22,279 nt of DNA from RUG11237 sp045119215 (GTDB lineage Bacteria; Bacillota; Clostridia; Lachnospirales; Lachnospiraceae): NCBI GenBank assembly GCA_045119215.1, contig JBGVDD010000130.1, positions 1 to 22,279 on the forward strand. The letters run 5' to 3'. The notes beneath the pieces were generated by a model that saw nothing but the letters and a program-made list of their open reading frames with translations, was not told the origin of the DNA and did not search any database. Made by a program: the position numbers and the translations under genes. Numbering within the stretch: the stretch's first letter is position 1; every line of letters begins with the position of its first letter. This document shows positions 1-7,990 of the stretch, one piece after another.

Positions 1-141
1 CAGCCGCAGCAAACCCAGCAAAGTCAACCACAGCAGGGAATCCAATCTTACAGTCAGGATATGACCCAGGATGTGCATACCTATCAGGATGGAAATGCTG
101 ATGTGGGCAGCATTGGGATTAAGCAGGAAAGTATAGAGTAA
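1..141 (+). CDS. C-terminal fragment of an unidentified protein with a Gln-rich tail
   Basis: An open frame runs from the first base of the window to a TAA at 139-141, giving the last 46 residues of a protein whose body lies upstream. The tail is rich in Gln, Pro and Ser at first (QPQQTQQSQPQQG) and then acidic and polar (QDMTQDVHTYQDGNADVG), with no hydrophobic segment. It looks like a disordered C-terminus. A bidirectional terminator follows 28 bases after the stop, which supports this being a real gene end. The family cannot be recognised from this piece and no function is proposed. Confidence 0.6.
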   Translation, partial: QPQQTQQSQPQQGIQSYSQDMTQDVHTYQDGNADVGSIGIKQESIE

Positions 142-169
142 ATACAGAAGTGGTAAAAGATAAGTAAAA

Positions 170-204
170 GAGGACAATCCCCTTTCGGGGAAGTCCTCTT
201 TTTG
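170..204. terminator. Bidirectional intrinsic terminator between convergent genes
   Basis: GAGGAC-AA-TCCCC, loop TTTC, GGGGA-A-GTCCTC, followed by TTTTT on the plus strand. On the minus strand the same hairpin is followed by TTTT. It can end both the partial plus-strand gene and the minus-strand gene that stops at 228. Confidence 0.85.
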
Positions 205-227
205 TTGTCTGAATTGGCTATATTTTA

Positions 228-3182
228 TTAATTGCTATGTTTCATAGATTTAAATTTTTTAGCATTATATCCTGGGATAATAGAATTCCAGTCCTTAGCA
301 CCTATAGTTGACAAATATTGATTGGTATATTTTGTGGAGTTTGGTGTATTCATGTTGACATATACATAAAATGCACTGCGGTATGCACCATTAAGGTTAC
401 ACATTCCAAAGCTGAGACCCTGATTTACCTCATCCATGTGATCAATATAACTTCGAATAATAAAGGAGTCAATCATAGGATTAAATTCTGCTTTGTAATA
501 AGCATAGGCTAATGCAGCTGCTTGCACATTATCACCAGAACCAGCATTAAATCCCTGTTCCGATAAAATAATTCTGGTTTTTGTTCCAAAATTATCTTTT
601 ACATAGTTCGTCAAAACTTCAATGTTTTTTGGTGAAATATAGCTGGTGTTGACTGAATTACTTACAGCATCGTTCCAGAATGCAGCATTTCTAAGATTTG
701 CAGGATAAGCATGAAAAGCAATGTTAAATTCAACATATTTGTTTTCAGCTTTGATTGCCTTTGCAAATGAATCAAGTGTGGCTTTGGAAGAAAAACCGCT
801 TGTTCCAACATTCCACATATGGTCAAGTGAAATAAAGCATCTTGCATTTGAGTATCCATGTTTTACACCATAATACATCATCCGAAATGCTTTTGCATAG
901 GATTTCATATAAGTATTCAAATCCATGTTTCCAGCGTAGTTCCAGGCCTTATGGGAATTCACTTCGTTTCCTAATATCCAATTTGATACATAGCAACTGC
1001 TCTGACCATAGTGTTCACCGAGATAAGAGAAAATTGCTTCTAACTGTTCACTTGCAGCTTTATCTTCGGTATTCAGAGTATAGTAGCTTTTTCCTGGTGT
1101 TCTGGCAGCAGGATGGATTAAATGTTTTGTTTTTTCGCTATATGTGAGAAGTACAACCATGGAAACATTAATGTTTTTTTGATTACATAATCCTATATAT
1201 GTTTCGTAGTAACTGTTAAAATAGTAAGTTTTACCATTATATTTATAAGGTGTCCCGCTGGTGGAATCACCAATAATCAAGTTTAAGTCAAGATTGATTA
1301 AAGTATGATCTGTATTGGAATTATTCCAGTCAGGGTAATTCTTATCAATTGGGGCACCCTGAATTCCTTTTTTACTGGCTCCTTTTGTGTAAGCAACGGT
1401 ATTTGCAGCGGAAGCCTGGGGATTTGCAACCCACATTTTATTACTTATCAACATGTATTTTCCTGATTTCTTCACCGCAAGTGCGTATTTGGCCATTAAG
1501 TTCGAGACCTTTCCGTTTTCAATGGACACATTTTCCACAATGGATGTCTGCTTGGGAATTTTTTTAATCACCCCTTCTACAATTGCGTCATTGTCCGGAT
1601 TTACTTTTACGATGTAGTAGAAATCATCACTAGATTTCAAACGTTTTGTTACCTTGGCTTTTACCTGTACATAGCTTGTAGAAATAGCCTTTACGGAAGT
1701 AAGTTTACCCGATGTACTGGTCGGTGTATATTCTTTTGGCATTTTGGTCACTTTGATTTTTTTCGCTTTGCCATAGCTTCCATAACATAAGTTACCTGTG
1801 GAGTCCTTGGCATACGCCCTTGCTTTTACATAATAAGTACGTTTACATGCATTAGGATAAGTATAGCTTGTTTTATTCTTGATATCGCAAGTAATGGTAT
1901 TTGATTTAAAATTCTTGTTTGTTGAAATTTTAACCTGGTATCCTTTTACGGAGGCAACCTTCTTTAAAGTAATTTTAATCTTTCCGGTAGGATTGGTTAA
2001 CTTGCTTACAGTAACTGCTCCAGGTTTTGCTTTTACCCATTTAGCATAAAAAGTTTTATCGCCGGTACTGCCTAAAACTACTTTGGTTACAGGACTTCCC
2101 GTAAACTTGCTGTTGGTGTACCAGCCCGCAAAATTGTAATATTTGCGTTTTGGTTTGATCAAAGTAAAGGTTGGAGTTTTCATATTGTAGCTTAATTTGA
2201 AATTTGGGTCAGTTTCAAAGTAGCCTCCCTTTAGATTATATGTTAAGGAATAATCTGCCAGTTTCCATACGGCTTTTACGGAAAAATCATTATTGACAGT
2301 GTAGTTTTCAAAACGGTAGATATCTGTATATTTTGTTCCGGTTTTTGTATTCTGCCAATAATCTAACACATAACCTTTTTTTGTAGGTGTTGGAAGTACA
2401 AAGCCCCATTCCGCACCTTTTTCACGGTAAATAGTTGCCACTGAACTGCCGCCGTCGCTGTCAAAGGTGAACTTACGTATGATAGGTGTGGGGGTGACAG
2501 TCGGAGTAGGTGTAGAAGAAGGAGTAGTGCTCCAAATTGCCTTTACACCAAAGCTTTTGGTTAGCTTTTGATTGGTTTTGTCTGGAGTGCTTGAATCTAT
2601 GGCTGAGGTATTTGTGTTATCCCAGGCCTGAAAATAACATCCTTCTAAAACAGGGGTGGGAATGACAACTCCCCATTTCGTAGCATCCGTAACTTCAAAA
2701 GAATACTCACTTCCGTCAGATAATACATAGCGGGCAGCAGTGCTGTCTACGGTACGGTACAAGGTATAACCATCCACATACTTTTCAAATTCTTCCATAT
2801 AAATGGTTCCTCCATTGGCATCTACCTTTAGTGAATATTCCACAGGGAGTGGCGTGTCACTGGGTTCGGTAGGTTCCTCAGTCAGTTCGGCCTGGGGGGT
2901 AAGTGTAATCTCAGTTTCATTATCCAAAGTTTTGGATATGATTGGCTCATCCTCGGGGAAGGTAGAGGGAATCAAATCGTCCTGGGATACAGTGTCATTG
3001 TCTTCTTCTGTGGAAATCACAGGTTCTGTTGTATAGATACCCTGGGGGGTAAGAGAATCGGGAACTGTGGAAAGCTCCGCAGCATCGATGTTCAGTACCC
3101 CGGATATCAGGGACAGACAAAATAAAAATAGTGGTAGAAGTAGTTTAAGAATAAACCCTTCTGATGAATTTGTTTGTTTCAT
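228..3182 (-). CDS. Secreted modular protein: InlB-like repeats, FN3-like domain, DUF5722-like glycosidase-type domain
   Basis: This is a 984-residue exported protein. An in-frame ATG six codons upstream (3200) overlaps the Shine-Dalgarno; ATG 3182 has GGGAG (3191-3195) eight bases before it and is preferred. A signal peptide spans about residues 1-35, ending ...NIDAA. An acidic Thr/Pro/Glu linker runs to about 115. Three Listeria-Bacteroides (InlB B-type) repeats follow at about 116-217, 236-307 and 311-382, recognisable by Gly-Gly and AxW/AKW motifs, with a Thr/Pro linker before the second. An FN3-like module covers about 387-480. Residues about 490-984 resemble DUF5722, which I take to be a TIM-barrel glycosidase-like domain: WILGNEV (Glu740) and RIILSEQGF (Glu875) look like the acid/base and nucleophile pair of clan GH-A enzymes. 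No LPXTG anchor is visible, so it is secreted or held by its repeats. The substrate is unknown. The gene is monocistronic, with its own promoter. The family name is from memory and is the least certain part. Confidence 0.75.
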   Translation of the reverse strand: MKQTNSSEGFILKLLLPLFLFCLSLISGVLNIDAAELSTVPDSLTPQGIYTTEPVISTEEDNDTVSQDDLIPSTFPEDEPIISKTLDNETEITLTPQAELTEEPTEPSDTPLPVEYSLKVDANGGTIYMEEFEKYVDGYTLYRTVDSTAARYVLSDGSEYSFEVTDATKWGVVIPTPVLEGCYFQAWDNTNTSAIDSSTPDKTNQKLTKSFGVKAIWSTTPSSTPTPTVTPTPIIRKFTFDSDGGSSVATIYREKGAEWGFVLPTPTKKGYVLDYWQNTKTGTKYTDIYRFENYTVNNDFSVKAVWKLADYSLTYNLKGGYFETDPNFKLSYNMKTPTFTLIKPKRKYYNFAGWYTNSKFTGSPVTKVVLGSTGDKTFYAKWVKAKPGAVTVSKLTNPTGKIKITLKKVASVKGYQVKISTNKNFKSNTITCDIKNKTSYTYPNACKRTYYVKARAYAKDSTGNLCYGSYGKAKKIKVTKMPKEYTPTSTSGKLTSVKAISTSYVQVKAKVTKRLKSSDDFYYIVKVNPDNDAIVEGVIKKIPKQTSIVENVSIENGKVSNLMAKYALAVKKSGKYMLISNKMWVANPQASAANTVAYTKGASKKGIQGAPIDKNYPDWNNSNTDHTLINLDLNLIIGDSTSGTPYKYNGKTYYFNSYYETYIGLCNQKNINVSMVVLLTYSEKTKHLIHPAARTPGKSYYTLNTEDKAASEQLEAIFSYLGEHYGQSSCYVSNWILGNEVNSHKAWNYAGNMDLNTYMKSYAKAFRMMYYGVKHGYSNARCFISLDHMWNVGTSGFSSKATLDSFAKAIKAENKYVEFNIAFHAYPANLRNAAFWNDAVSNSVNTSYISPKNIEVLTNYVKDNFGTKTRIILSEQGFNAGSGDNVQAAALAYAYYKAEFNPMIDSFIIRSYIDHMDEVNQGLSFGMCNLNGAYRSAFYVYVNMNTPNSTKYTNQYLSTIGAKDWNSIIPGYNAKKFKSMKHSN

Positions 3183-3240
3183 AAAATATTCTCCCTTCAT
3201 TAGTAATTTAAAATATAAACTGTGACGCTATACCAAGGCT

Positions 3241-3249
3241 ATTATACCA
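3241..3249 (-). promoter_or_regulatory. Extended -10 promoter for the secreted modular protein
   Basis: On the minus strand the sequence reads TGGTATAAT (3249 down to 3241), a consensus extended -10 element about 59 bases upstream of the ATG at 3182. No good -35 is seen at the expected distance, which is usual for extended -10 promoters. Confidence 0.45.
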
Positions 3250-3293
3250 TAATACCCCTTGCTTTTCATAGCTTTTTTTGCTAACATATGGGG

Positions 3294-3323
3294 GGTACTG
3301 GTAACACTGTGGTTACTGGTACT
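3294..3323. repeat. Imperfect inverted repeat upstream of hisC
   Basis: GGTACTGGTAAC, six-base loop ACTGTG, GTTACTGGTACT. The arms can form a 12-pair RNA stem including three G-U pairs. It is not followed by a T-run, so it is not a simple terminator. It lies about 120 bases before hisC and about 45 bases upstream of the divergent -10 element. It could be an operator or a leader structure; the function is unknown. Confidence 0.5.
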
Positions 3324-3444
3324 AAAAATGTCACTGGGCATAGGGCGTTGCAGATAGAAACCAGTCTAGTGAATGAATGTGATAGAAAAACGAAAGAGAA
3401 AAATTAAATTAAATGTAAGAGACTTACAGTAAGGAGTGATATAT

Positions 3445-4500
3445 ATGAAAGCCTGGGAGGCAAACGTAAGAAAAGTGGTTCCATATGTACCAGGGGAACA
3501 GCCAAAGGATAAGGATGTGATTAAGTTAAATACTAATGAGAATCCGTATCCGCCATCTCCCATGGTAAAAGAGGCAATTCAAAAACTGGATGTGGAGCAA
3601 TTTCGGAAATATCCGGATCCGGCAATCACAGATTTGGTTAGCGAATTGGCATTAGCTTATGGGGTAGAGCCGGAAAATGTATTTGTGGGTGTAGGCTCAG
3701 ACGATGTGCTGGCCATGGCGTTTATGACATTTTTTAACAGCAAAAAGCCTGTGTTATTCCCGGATATCACATATTCTTTCTATGATGTGTGGGCAGATTT
3801 GTTGAAGATTCCATATGAAACCCAAAAATTAGATGAAAATTTTCAGATTGTAAAAGAAGACTACATGAAGGAAAATGGAGGAATCATTTTTCCGAATCCC
3901 AATGCCCCTACAGGTGTATTACAGGATTTAGGAACTGTGGAAGAGATTATTTCCAAAAATAAGGATAGCATTGTGATTGTAGATGAAGCATATATTGATT
4001 TTGGTGGAAAGAGTGCCCTGCCGTTGATTGAAAAATATGACAATTTATTGGTAGTACAGACATTTTCAAAGTCTCGTTCTATGGCTGGAATGAGAATTGG
4101 ATATGCTTTCGGGGATAAGAAGTTGATCAAGTATTTAAATGATGTGAAGTACTCCTTTAATTCGTACACAATGAATCAAACATCCATAACACTAGGGGTA
4201 GCCTGCGTACAGGATAAGCAGTATTTTGAAGATACAGTGCAGAAAATCATCAAGACCAGAGAATGGACGAAGGAGGAATTAAATAAATTAGGTTTTTCTT
4301 TTCAGGATTCCATGTCCAACTTTATTTTTGCTACCCATAAAGAAAAAAGTGCACAGGAAATTTATCAGGCATTGAGAGAGCATAAGATATACGTGCGTTA
4401 TTTTAATAAACCACGAATTGATAATTTTCTTCGTATCACTATAGGCACAGACGAAGAGATGAAGCAGCTGATAGCATTTTTGAAAGAATATCTAAAGTAA
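3445..4500 (+). CDS. hisC: Histidinol-phosphate aminotransferase
   Basis: A 351-residue fold-type I PLP aminotransferase that converts imidazole-acetol phosphate plus glutamate to histidinol phosphate in histidine synthesis. The ATG at 3445 is chosen over a GTG three codons earlier because AAGGAG (3431-3436) lies eight bases before it and overlaps that GTG. Visible motifs are LNTNENPYPPSP near residues 28-39, FPNPNAPTG (149-157) binding cofactor and substrate, VDEAYIDF with Asp180 for the pyridine nitrogen, and TFSKSRSMAGMRIGY with Lys209 as the Schiff-base lysine. Length is normal for the family. No other his gene is in the window, so this is an isolated copy. A DUF368 gene follows after 16 bases, probably co-transcribed. 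Some HisC homologues also accept aromatic amino acids, so the exact substrate is not proven by sequence. Confidence 0.93.
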   Translation: MKAWEANVRKVVPYVPGEQPKDKDVIKLNTNENPYPPSPMVKEAIQKLDVEQFRKYPDPAITDLVSELALAYGVEPENVFVGVGSDDVLAMAFMTFFNSKKPVLFPDITYSFYDVWADLLKIPYETQKLDENFQIVKEDYMKENGGIIFPNPNAPTGVLQDLGTVEEIISKNKDSIVIVDEAYIDFGGKSALPLIEKYDNLLVVQTFSKSRSMAGMRIGYAFGDKKLIKYLNDVKYSFNSYTMNQTSITLGVACVQDKQYFEDTVQKIIKTREWTKEELNKLGFSFQDSMSNFIFATHKEKSAQEIYQALREHKIYVRYFNKPRIDNFLRITIGTDEEMKQLIAFLKEYLK

Positions 4501-4516
4501 GAAAAAGGAGTAAAAT

Positions 4517-5401
4517 ATGTTAAAACAAATTTTAAGTGGAGTAGTAATTGGAGTTGCCAACATTATTCCAGGGGTAAGCGGTGGCACTATGATGGTTGCC
4601 ATGGGTATTTATGACAAGTTAATATCCTCTATTACAGGATTATTCAAGGAATTTAAGAAGAGCGTGCAGTTTCTGATTCCGGTAGGTATTGGAATGTTAC
4701 TGGGAATTGCAGTACTGTCTAAATTAATAGCATTGATGTTTGATGTGGTTCCGTTTCAGACCAACTGTCTTTTTATCGGATTGATTATCGGAAGCTTTCC
4801 TTTTATTTTAAAGAATGTAAAGGGAAAATCTATTAAATTACAGCATATTATCGCTTTTATCCTATTTTTTGCCTTGGTGGTAGGGTCTGCTATTTTGGGA
4901 GAAGGCAGCGGAAAAGATGCTCAGCTGGTAGGCGGGATTGTTCCTATGATAAAGCTGTTCGGGGTAGGTATTATCTCTTCGGCAACCATGATTATCCCAG
5001 GAGTCAGCGGCTCTATGGTATTGATGCTTATGGGATATTACGATGTGATTATCTCTAATATCAGTCTGTTTATTGAAAATGTACTCTCCATGAACATAGA
5101 AGGGATTTTGATGGGATTTCAGATTTTTATACCCTTTGGACTAGGAGTGGTATTTGGAATTCTTGCAGTAGCAAAAGTGGTAGAAATTATTTTTCAAAAG
5201 TTTCCACTGGTTGCTTACTGGGCAATTATCGGTCTCATTGTGGCATCTCCCTTTGGAATTTTCATTGCATCCAAAGGAGAGGGCTTTGGTGTTATCAGTG
5301 TGATTACCGGTCTTTTGGCTGCAGCAGTGGGTGCTTTGATTGGAAATAAATTAGGCGGCGATGAATCGGATAATGAAGCCGAGAAAAAAGCGAAAGGCTA
5401 A
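4517..5401 (+). CDS. DUF368 membrane protein, PopT-type undecaprenyl-phosphate translocase
   Basis: A 294-residue polytopic membrane protein with AAGGAG (4505-4510) before the ATG. It shows the DUF368 hallmark motif twice: IIPGVSGGTM at residues 16-25 and IIPGVSGSMV at 159-168, each followed by a similar stretch (MGIYDKLISSI and MGYYDVIISNI). This indicates an inverted or tandem internal duplication, as in many flippases. Published work on DUF368 proteins (PopT) in Vibrio cholerae and Staphylococcus aureus assigned them to recycling of the lipid carrier undecaprenyl phosphate to the cytoplasmic face; function here is inferred by family. The short C-terminus is charged and cytoplasmic-looking. 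It is the second gene after hisC and is followed by a terminator. Pairing with hisC suggests no obvious shared pathway. Confidence 0.88.
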   Translation: MLKQILSGVVIGVANIIPGVSGGTMMVAMGIYDKLISSITGLFKEFKKSVQFLIPVGIGMLLGIAVLSKLIALMFDVVPFQTNCLFIGLIIGSFPFILKNVKGKSIKLQHIIAFILFFALVVGSAILGEGSGKDAQLVGGIVPMIKLFGVGIISSATMIIPGVSGSMVLMLMGYYDVIISNISLFIENVLSMNIEGILMGFQIFIPFGLGVVFGILAVAKVVEIIFQKFPLVAYWAIIGLIVASPFGIFIASKGEGFGVISVITGLLAAAVGALIGNKLGGDESDNEAEKKAKG

Positions 5402-5427
5402 TAGAATAATAAAGAATATGAAAAGAG

Positions 5428-5468
5428 AAAAAGTATGGATGCCATTAAAAGCTGTCCATACTTTTTTT
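5428..5468. terminator. Bidirectional terminator overlapping the end of the opposing gene
   Basis: AAAAAGTATGGA (5428-5439), 15-base loop, TCCATACTTTTT (5455-5466) then further T. Read on the minus strand the hairpin also ends in TTTTT. The stop codon of the minus-strand gene (5445-5447) lies in the loop, so one stem arm encodes that protein's last residues. Confidence 0.8.
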
Positions 5469-6068
5469 CTTGTCTGATAGGAAATCGGGATATATAAGAA
5501 TGAAAAGATAGTATAATATGTTTGCTACAGTTGTAAGCAGACAAATCAGGAATACAAGAAAGGCAACCACACTGTATTTAAATAAAGAATTTGATTGTAC
5601 TGCCACAAAAGGAGCAGTGTCTTCTAAAAGGTGAGTTTGATTGTAATCTAAATCTTTACTAAGATTTGAAAGAAAATCATCAAAATCGCTGTCTATAGGA
5701 ATGAGATGTAGTCTTAAATTTTTTTGCACAACACTTTTTGGGGCAGTGTTAGAAAGTCCTTCATTTAATAATACAAAGTAGCATACATTGTTTTCTGTGT
5801 AGTAATAATAATGTCCTTTGATTTTTGTGTCTTTTAGCATATCGTATCCTGTATAGTGGAGTTTTATCTTATCCAGAAGGATATAGGAGGGAGCAGATAC
5901 CTCTGCTGCATTTACCTGGGAAATGGAAGCATAATGTTGTGGAAACAAAATCTGTTTAAAATCATAAAGGTTGAATATTACTGAAAATAATAGGGTGAAG
6001 GATAGAGGGAGTAACAAGGAAAAAAAGGCTCCCTTTCTTATTTTTTGATAGTCTGTTTTTGAGTTCAT
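5445..6068 (-). CDS. Hypothetical protein with two transmembrane helices
   Basis: 207 residues; AGGAG (6076-6080) stands seven bases before the ATG. I do not recognise the family. The N-terminus is basic, then a hydrophobic helix covers about residues 13-33. A polar domain of about 120 residues follows (about 35-160), then a second long hydrophobic stretch around 168-195 and a basic tail (DKKKSMDSF). Two basic ends suggest both termini are cytoplasmic with the central domain outside. The domain contains no obvious catalytic or metal motif. The gene stands alone, convergent with the DUF368 gene, and its last codons form part of the shared terminator. A perfect TATAAT at 6117-6122 (minus) could be its -10, but the -35 is poor. 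Confidence 0.75.
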   Translation of the reverse strand: MNSKTDYQKIRKGAFFSLLLPLSFTLLFSVIFNLYDFKQILFPQHYASISQVNAAEVSAPSYILLDKIKLHYTGYDMLKDTKIKGHYYYYTENNVCYFVLLNEGLSNTAPKSVVQKNLRLHLIPIDSDFDDFLSNLSKDLDYNQTHLLEDTAPFVAVQSNSLFKYSVVAFLVFLICLLTTVANILYYLFILIYPDFLSDKKKSMDSF

Positions 6069-6237
6069 AAATAATCTCCTGTATCATAAGTGTCTTGAAG
6101 AATGTTTCTTAGTCAAATTATAAATATGTTATCGACGAATCGAAAGAAAACATAACCATTTTTAAATACTACTTTTCGTTTTTTCTAAAGTATGATATGA
6201 TTAACAACAGTTGTGTAAAATAAGGTGTACAATTTTA

Positions 6238-6275
6238 AGATACAATGTATCTGTTCAGAATAACTGAACAGTTAC
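6238..6275 (+). promoter_or_regulatory. Overlapping, mutually exclusive hairpins upstream of the methyltransferase-hslO operon
   Basis: AGATAC-AAT-GTATCT (6238-6252) is a perfect six-base hairpin. Its right arm is also the start of a longer inverted repeat: GTATCTGTTCAG (6247-6258), loop AATAA, CTGAACAGTTAC (6264-6275), 12 positions with one mismatch. The two structures share 6247-6252 and cannot form together. The site ends 37 bases before the ATG at 6313. It could be an operator for a dimeric repressor (the core CTGTTCAG/CTGAACAG is a perfect palindrome around five bases) or a leader switch. No T-run follows. Confidence 0.4.
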
Positions 6276-6312
6276 GATACAACAAAAAAAGGTAGTTTTG
6301 AAAGGAAAGACA

Positions 6313-7074
6313 ATGGAAGCATACACAGGATTTGCGGAAGTTTATGATACGTTTATGGATAATATAGATTATTCTGCCTGGAGTGAATATGTTATCCGTA
6401 TATTGAAAGATTATGGGATAGAGGATGGTCTAATCCTGGATTTAGGATGTGGTACGGGAAGTATGACAGAGCTTTTGGCCAGGGCAGGGTACGATATGAC
6501 GGGCATTGATATGTCAGAGGATATGTTAAACATTGCCATGAAAAAAAGAGAACAGTCCGGTCATGATATTTTGTATCTGTGTCAGGAAATGCAGGAATTT
6601 GAACTATATGGAACGGTGCGGGCCATTGTGAGCATTTGTGACTGTATTAATTATGTAACGGAAAAAGAGGATGTGATACAGACATTCCGTTTGGTAAACA
6701 ATTACCTTGACCCTAAGGGACTATTTATCTTTGATATGAACACACCCTATAAATTCAGAGAGCAACTAGGGGATCATACCTTTGCAGAAAACAGAGAAGA
6801 GTGCAGTTTTATCTGGGAAAACTTGTATGATGAGGAAGAAAAGATAAATGAGTATGCCTTGACTTTGTTTGTAAAAGATGAGGATGAAAGATATGAAAAG
6901 TATGAAGAATTTCATTATCAGAGAGCCTATGAAATAGAAGAAATGAAAGAGATGATTCAGGCATCAGGTCTGGAACTTTTGGCGGTATATGATGCTTTTA
7001 CAAAAGAAGCACCAAGACCTGAAAGTGACAGAGTATATTTTATTGCAAGAGAATGTGGAAAGGAAGCAGAGTAA
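6313..7074 (+). CDS. Class I SAM-dependent methyltransferase
   Basis: 253 residues. The ATG at 6313 is preferred over an upstream in-frame TTG (6298) because AAAGGAAAG (6301-6309) precedes it. Motif I is ILDLGCGTGSM (residues 41-51) and the acidic residue at the end of strand 2 is Asp66 in GIDMSEDML, both typical of the Methyltransf_25/11 type. The N-terminal FAEVYDTFMDNIDYSAW pattern is common in small-molecule methyltransferases of Firmicutes. The substrate cannot be read from sequence. The stop codon is one base from the hslO start, so the two are translated from one message. No membrane segment or signal is present; it is cytoplasmic. Confidence 0.85.
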   Translation: MEAYTGFAEVYDTFMDNIDYSAWSEYVIRILKDYGIEDGLILDLGCGTGSMTELLARAGYDMTGIDMSEDMLNIAMKKREQSGHDILYLCQEMQEFELYGTVRAIVSICDCINYVTEKEDVIQTFRLVNNYLDPKGLFIFDMNTPYKFREQLGDHTFAENREECSFIWENLYDEEEKINEYALTLFVKDEDERYEKYEEFHYQRAYEIEEMKEMIQASGLELLAVYDAFTKEAPRPESDRVYFIARECGKEAE

Positions 7075-7075
7075 T

Positions 7076-7966
7076 ATGAGTGAAACAAAGGATTATATTG
7101 TAAGAGCCACCGCAGCCAACAATCAAATCAGGGCATTTGCAGCAACCACCAGAAATATGGTGGAGTGTGCCAGAACATCCCACAATACCAGTCCGGTGGC
7201 CACAGCGGCACTGGGAAGACTTTTAACAGCAGGTGCCATGATGGGGGCAATGCAGAAAAATGAGCAGGATGTGCTTACTCTAAAGGTAAAAGCAGGTGGT
7301 CCCATCAACGGAATTACAGTAACAGCAGATGCCAAGGGAAATGTGAAAGGTTATGTGGGCAATCCCCAGGTAATGCTGCCGCCAAATGCTAAGGGAAAGT
7401 TAGATGTAGCAGGTGCTGTAGGGGTAGGGCTTCTCCAGGTCATCAAAGATATGGGATTAAAGGAACCCTATGTAGGTCAGACCATTCTTACCACCAGTGA
7501 GATTGCAGAGGATTTAACCTACTACTTTGCCACTTCGGAACAGGTACCTTCTTCTGTGGGATTGGGAGTCTTGATGGAGAAGGATAATACGGTAAAACGT
7601 GCTGGGGGATTTATTATACAGCTGCTCCCATTTACGGATGACGAGATTATTGACAAGTTAGAGAAGAATTTAGCAGATGTTACCTCTGTTACAGAAATGT
7701 TGGAGCAGGGAATGACCCCGGAGGAAATTTTAGAGCATATATTAGAGGGGCTTGACATGGTAGTAACTGATCGGGTAGATACTTCTTTTTCTTGTGATTG
7801 TAGTGAAAACAAAATTGAGAAGATGTTGATTAGTCTTGGAAAGGAAGAGCTTCAGTCTATGATTGATGATGGGGAAACTATAGAGGTAAACTGTCATTTC
7901 TGTGGAAAGAAATATCATGTGGGTGTGGAACGGATCAAAGAGCTTCTAAAGGAAGCTACCAAATAA
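7076..7966 (+). CDS. hslO: Hsp33 redox-regulated molecular chaperone
   Basis: 296 residues, the usual Hsp33 size. Hsp33 is a cytosolic holdase that is switched on when its zinc-bound cysteines are oxidised. The four switch cysteines are present in the standard layout near the C-terminus: SCDC (Cys240, Cys242) and NCHFCGKKY (Cys273, Cys276). The N-terminal core contains the family's conserved stretches KAGGPINGI and YVGNP. A longer reading frame begins inside the methyltransferase gene, but the ATG at 7076 gives the family N-terminus; AAGGA at about 7060-7064 serves as ribosome binding site. It is co-transcribed with the preceding methyltransferase gene with a one-base gap. Confidence 0.96.
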   Translation: MSETKDYIVRATAANNQIRAFAATTRNMVECARTSHNTSPVATAALGRLLTAGAMMGAMQKNEQDVLTLKVKAGGPINGITVTADAKGNVKGYVGNPQVMLPPNAKGKLDVAGAVGVGLLQVIKDMGLKEPYVGQTILTTSEIAEDLTYYFATSEQVPSSVGLGVLMEKDNTVKRAGGFIIQLLPFTDDEIIDKLEKNLADVTSVTEMLEQGMTPEEILEHILEGLDMVVTDRVDTSFSCDCSENKIEKMLISLGKEELQSMIDDGETIEVNCHFCGKKYHVGVERIKELLKEATK

Positions 7967-7990
7967 CGGGAATAAATATACTTTGTATAT

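Noticed and set aside
2803..3036. Plus-strand open frame rich in Ser and Val opposite the N-terminal linker of the secreted protein
   Set aside because: Shadow of the Thr/Glu/Pro-rich linker coding sequence, with no start signals.
3436..3444. Upstream GTG start for hisC
   Set aside because: The GTG overlaps the AAGGAG ribosome binding site of the ATG at 3445, which gives the family N-terminus.
3201..3444. T-box or histidine attenuator before hisC
   Set aside because: No T-box AGGGTGGNACC sequence, no His-codon-rich leader peptide and no terminator hairpin with a T-run were found; only the hairpin at 3294-3323.
6251..6271. LexA (SOS) box
   Set aside because: The site reads GTTC-N9-GAAC, the reverse orientation of the Firmicutes GAAC-N4-GTTC box, with wrong spacing.
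6989..7075. N-terminal extension of Hsp33 into the methyltransferase gene
   Set aside because: The extension is out of frame with and fully inside the methyltransferase coding region; Hsp33 proteins begin at the ATG at 7076.
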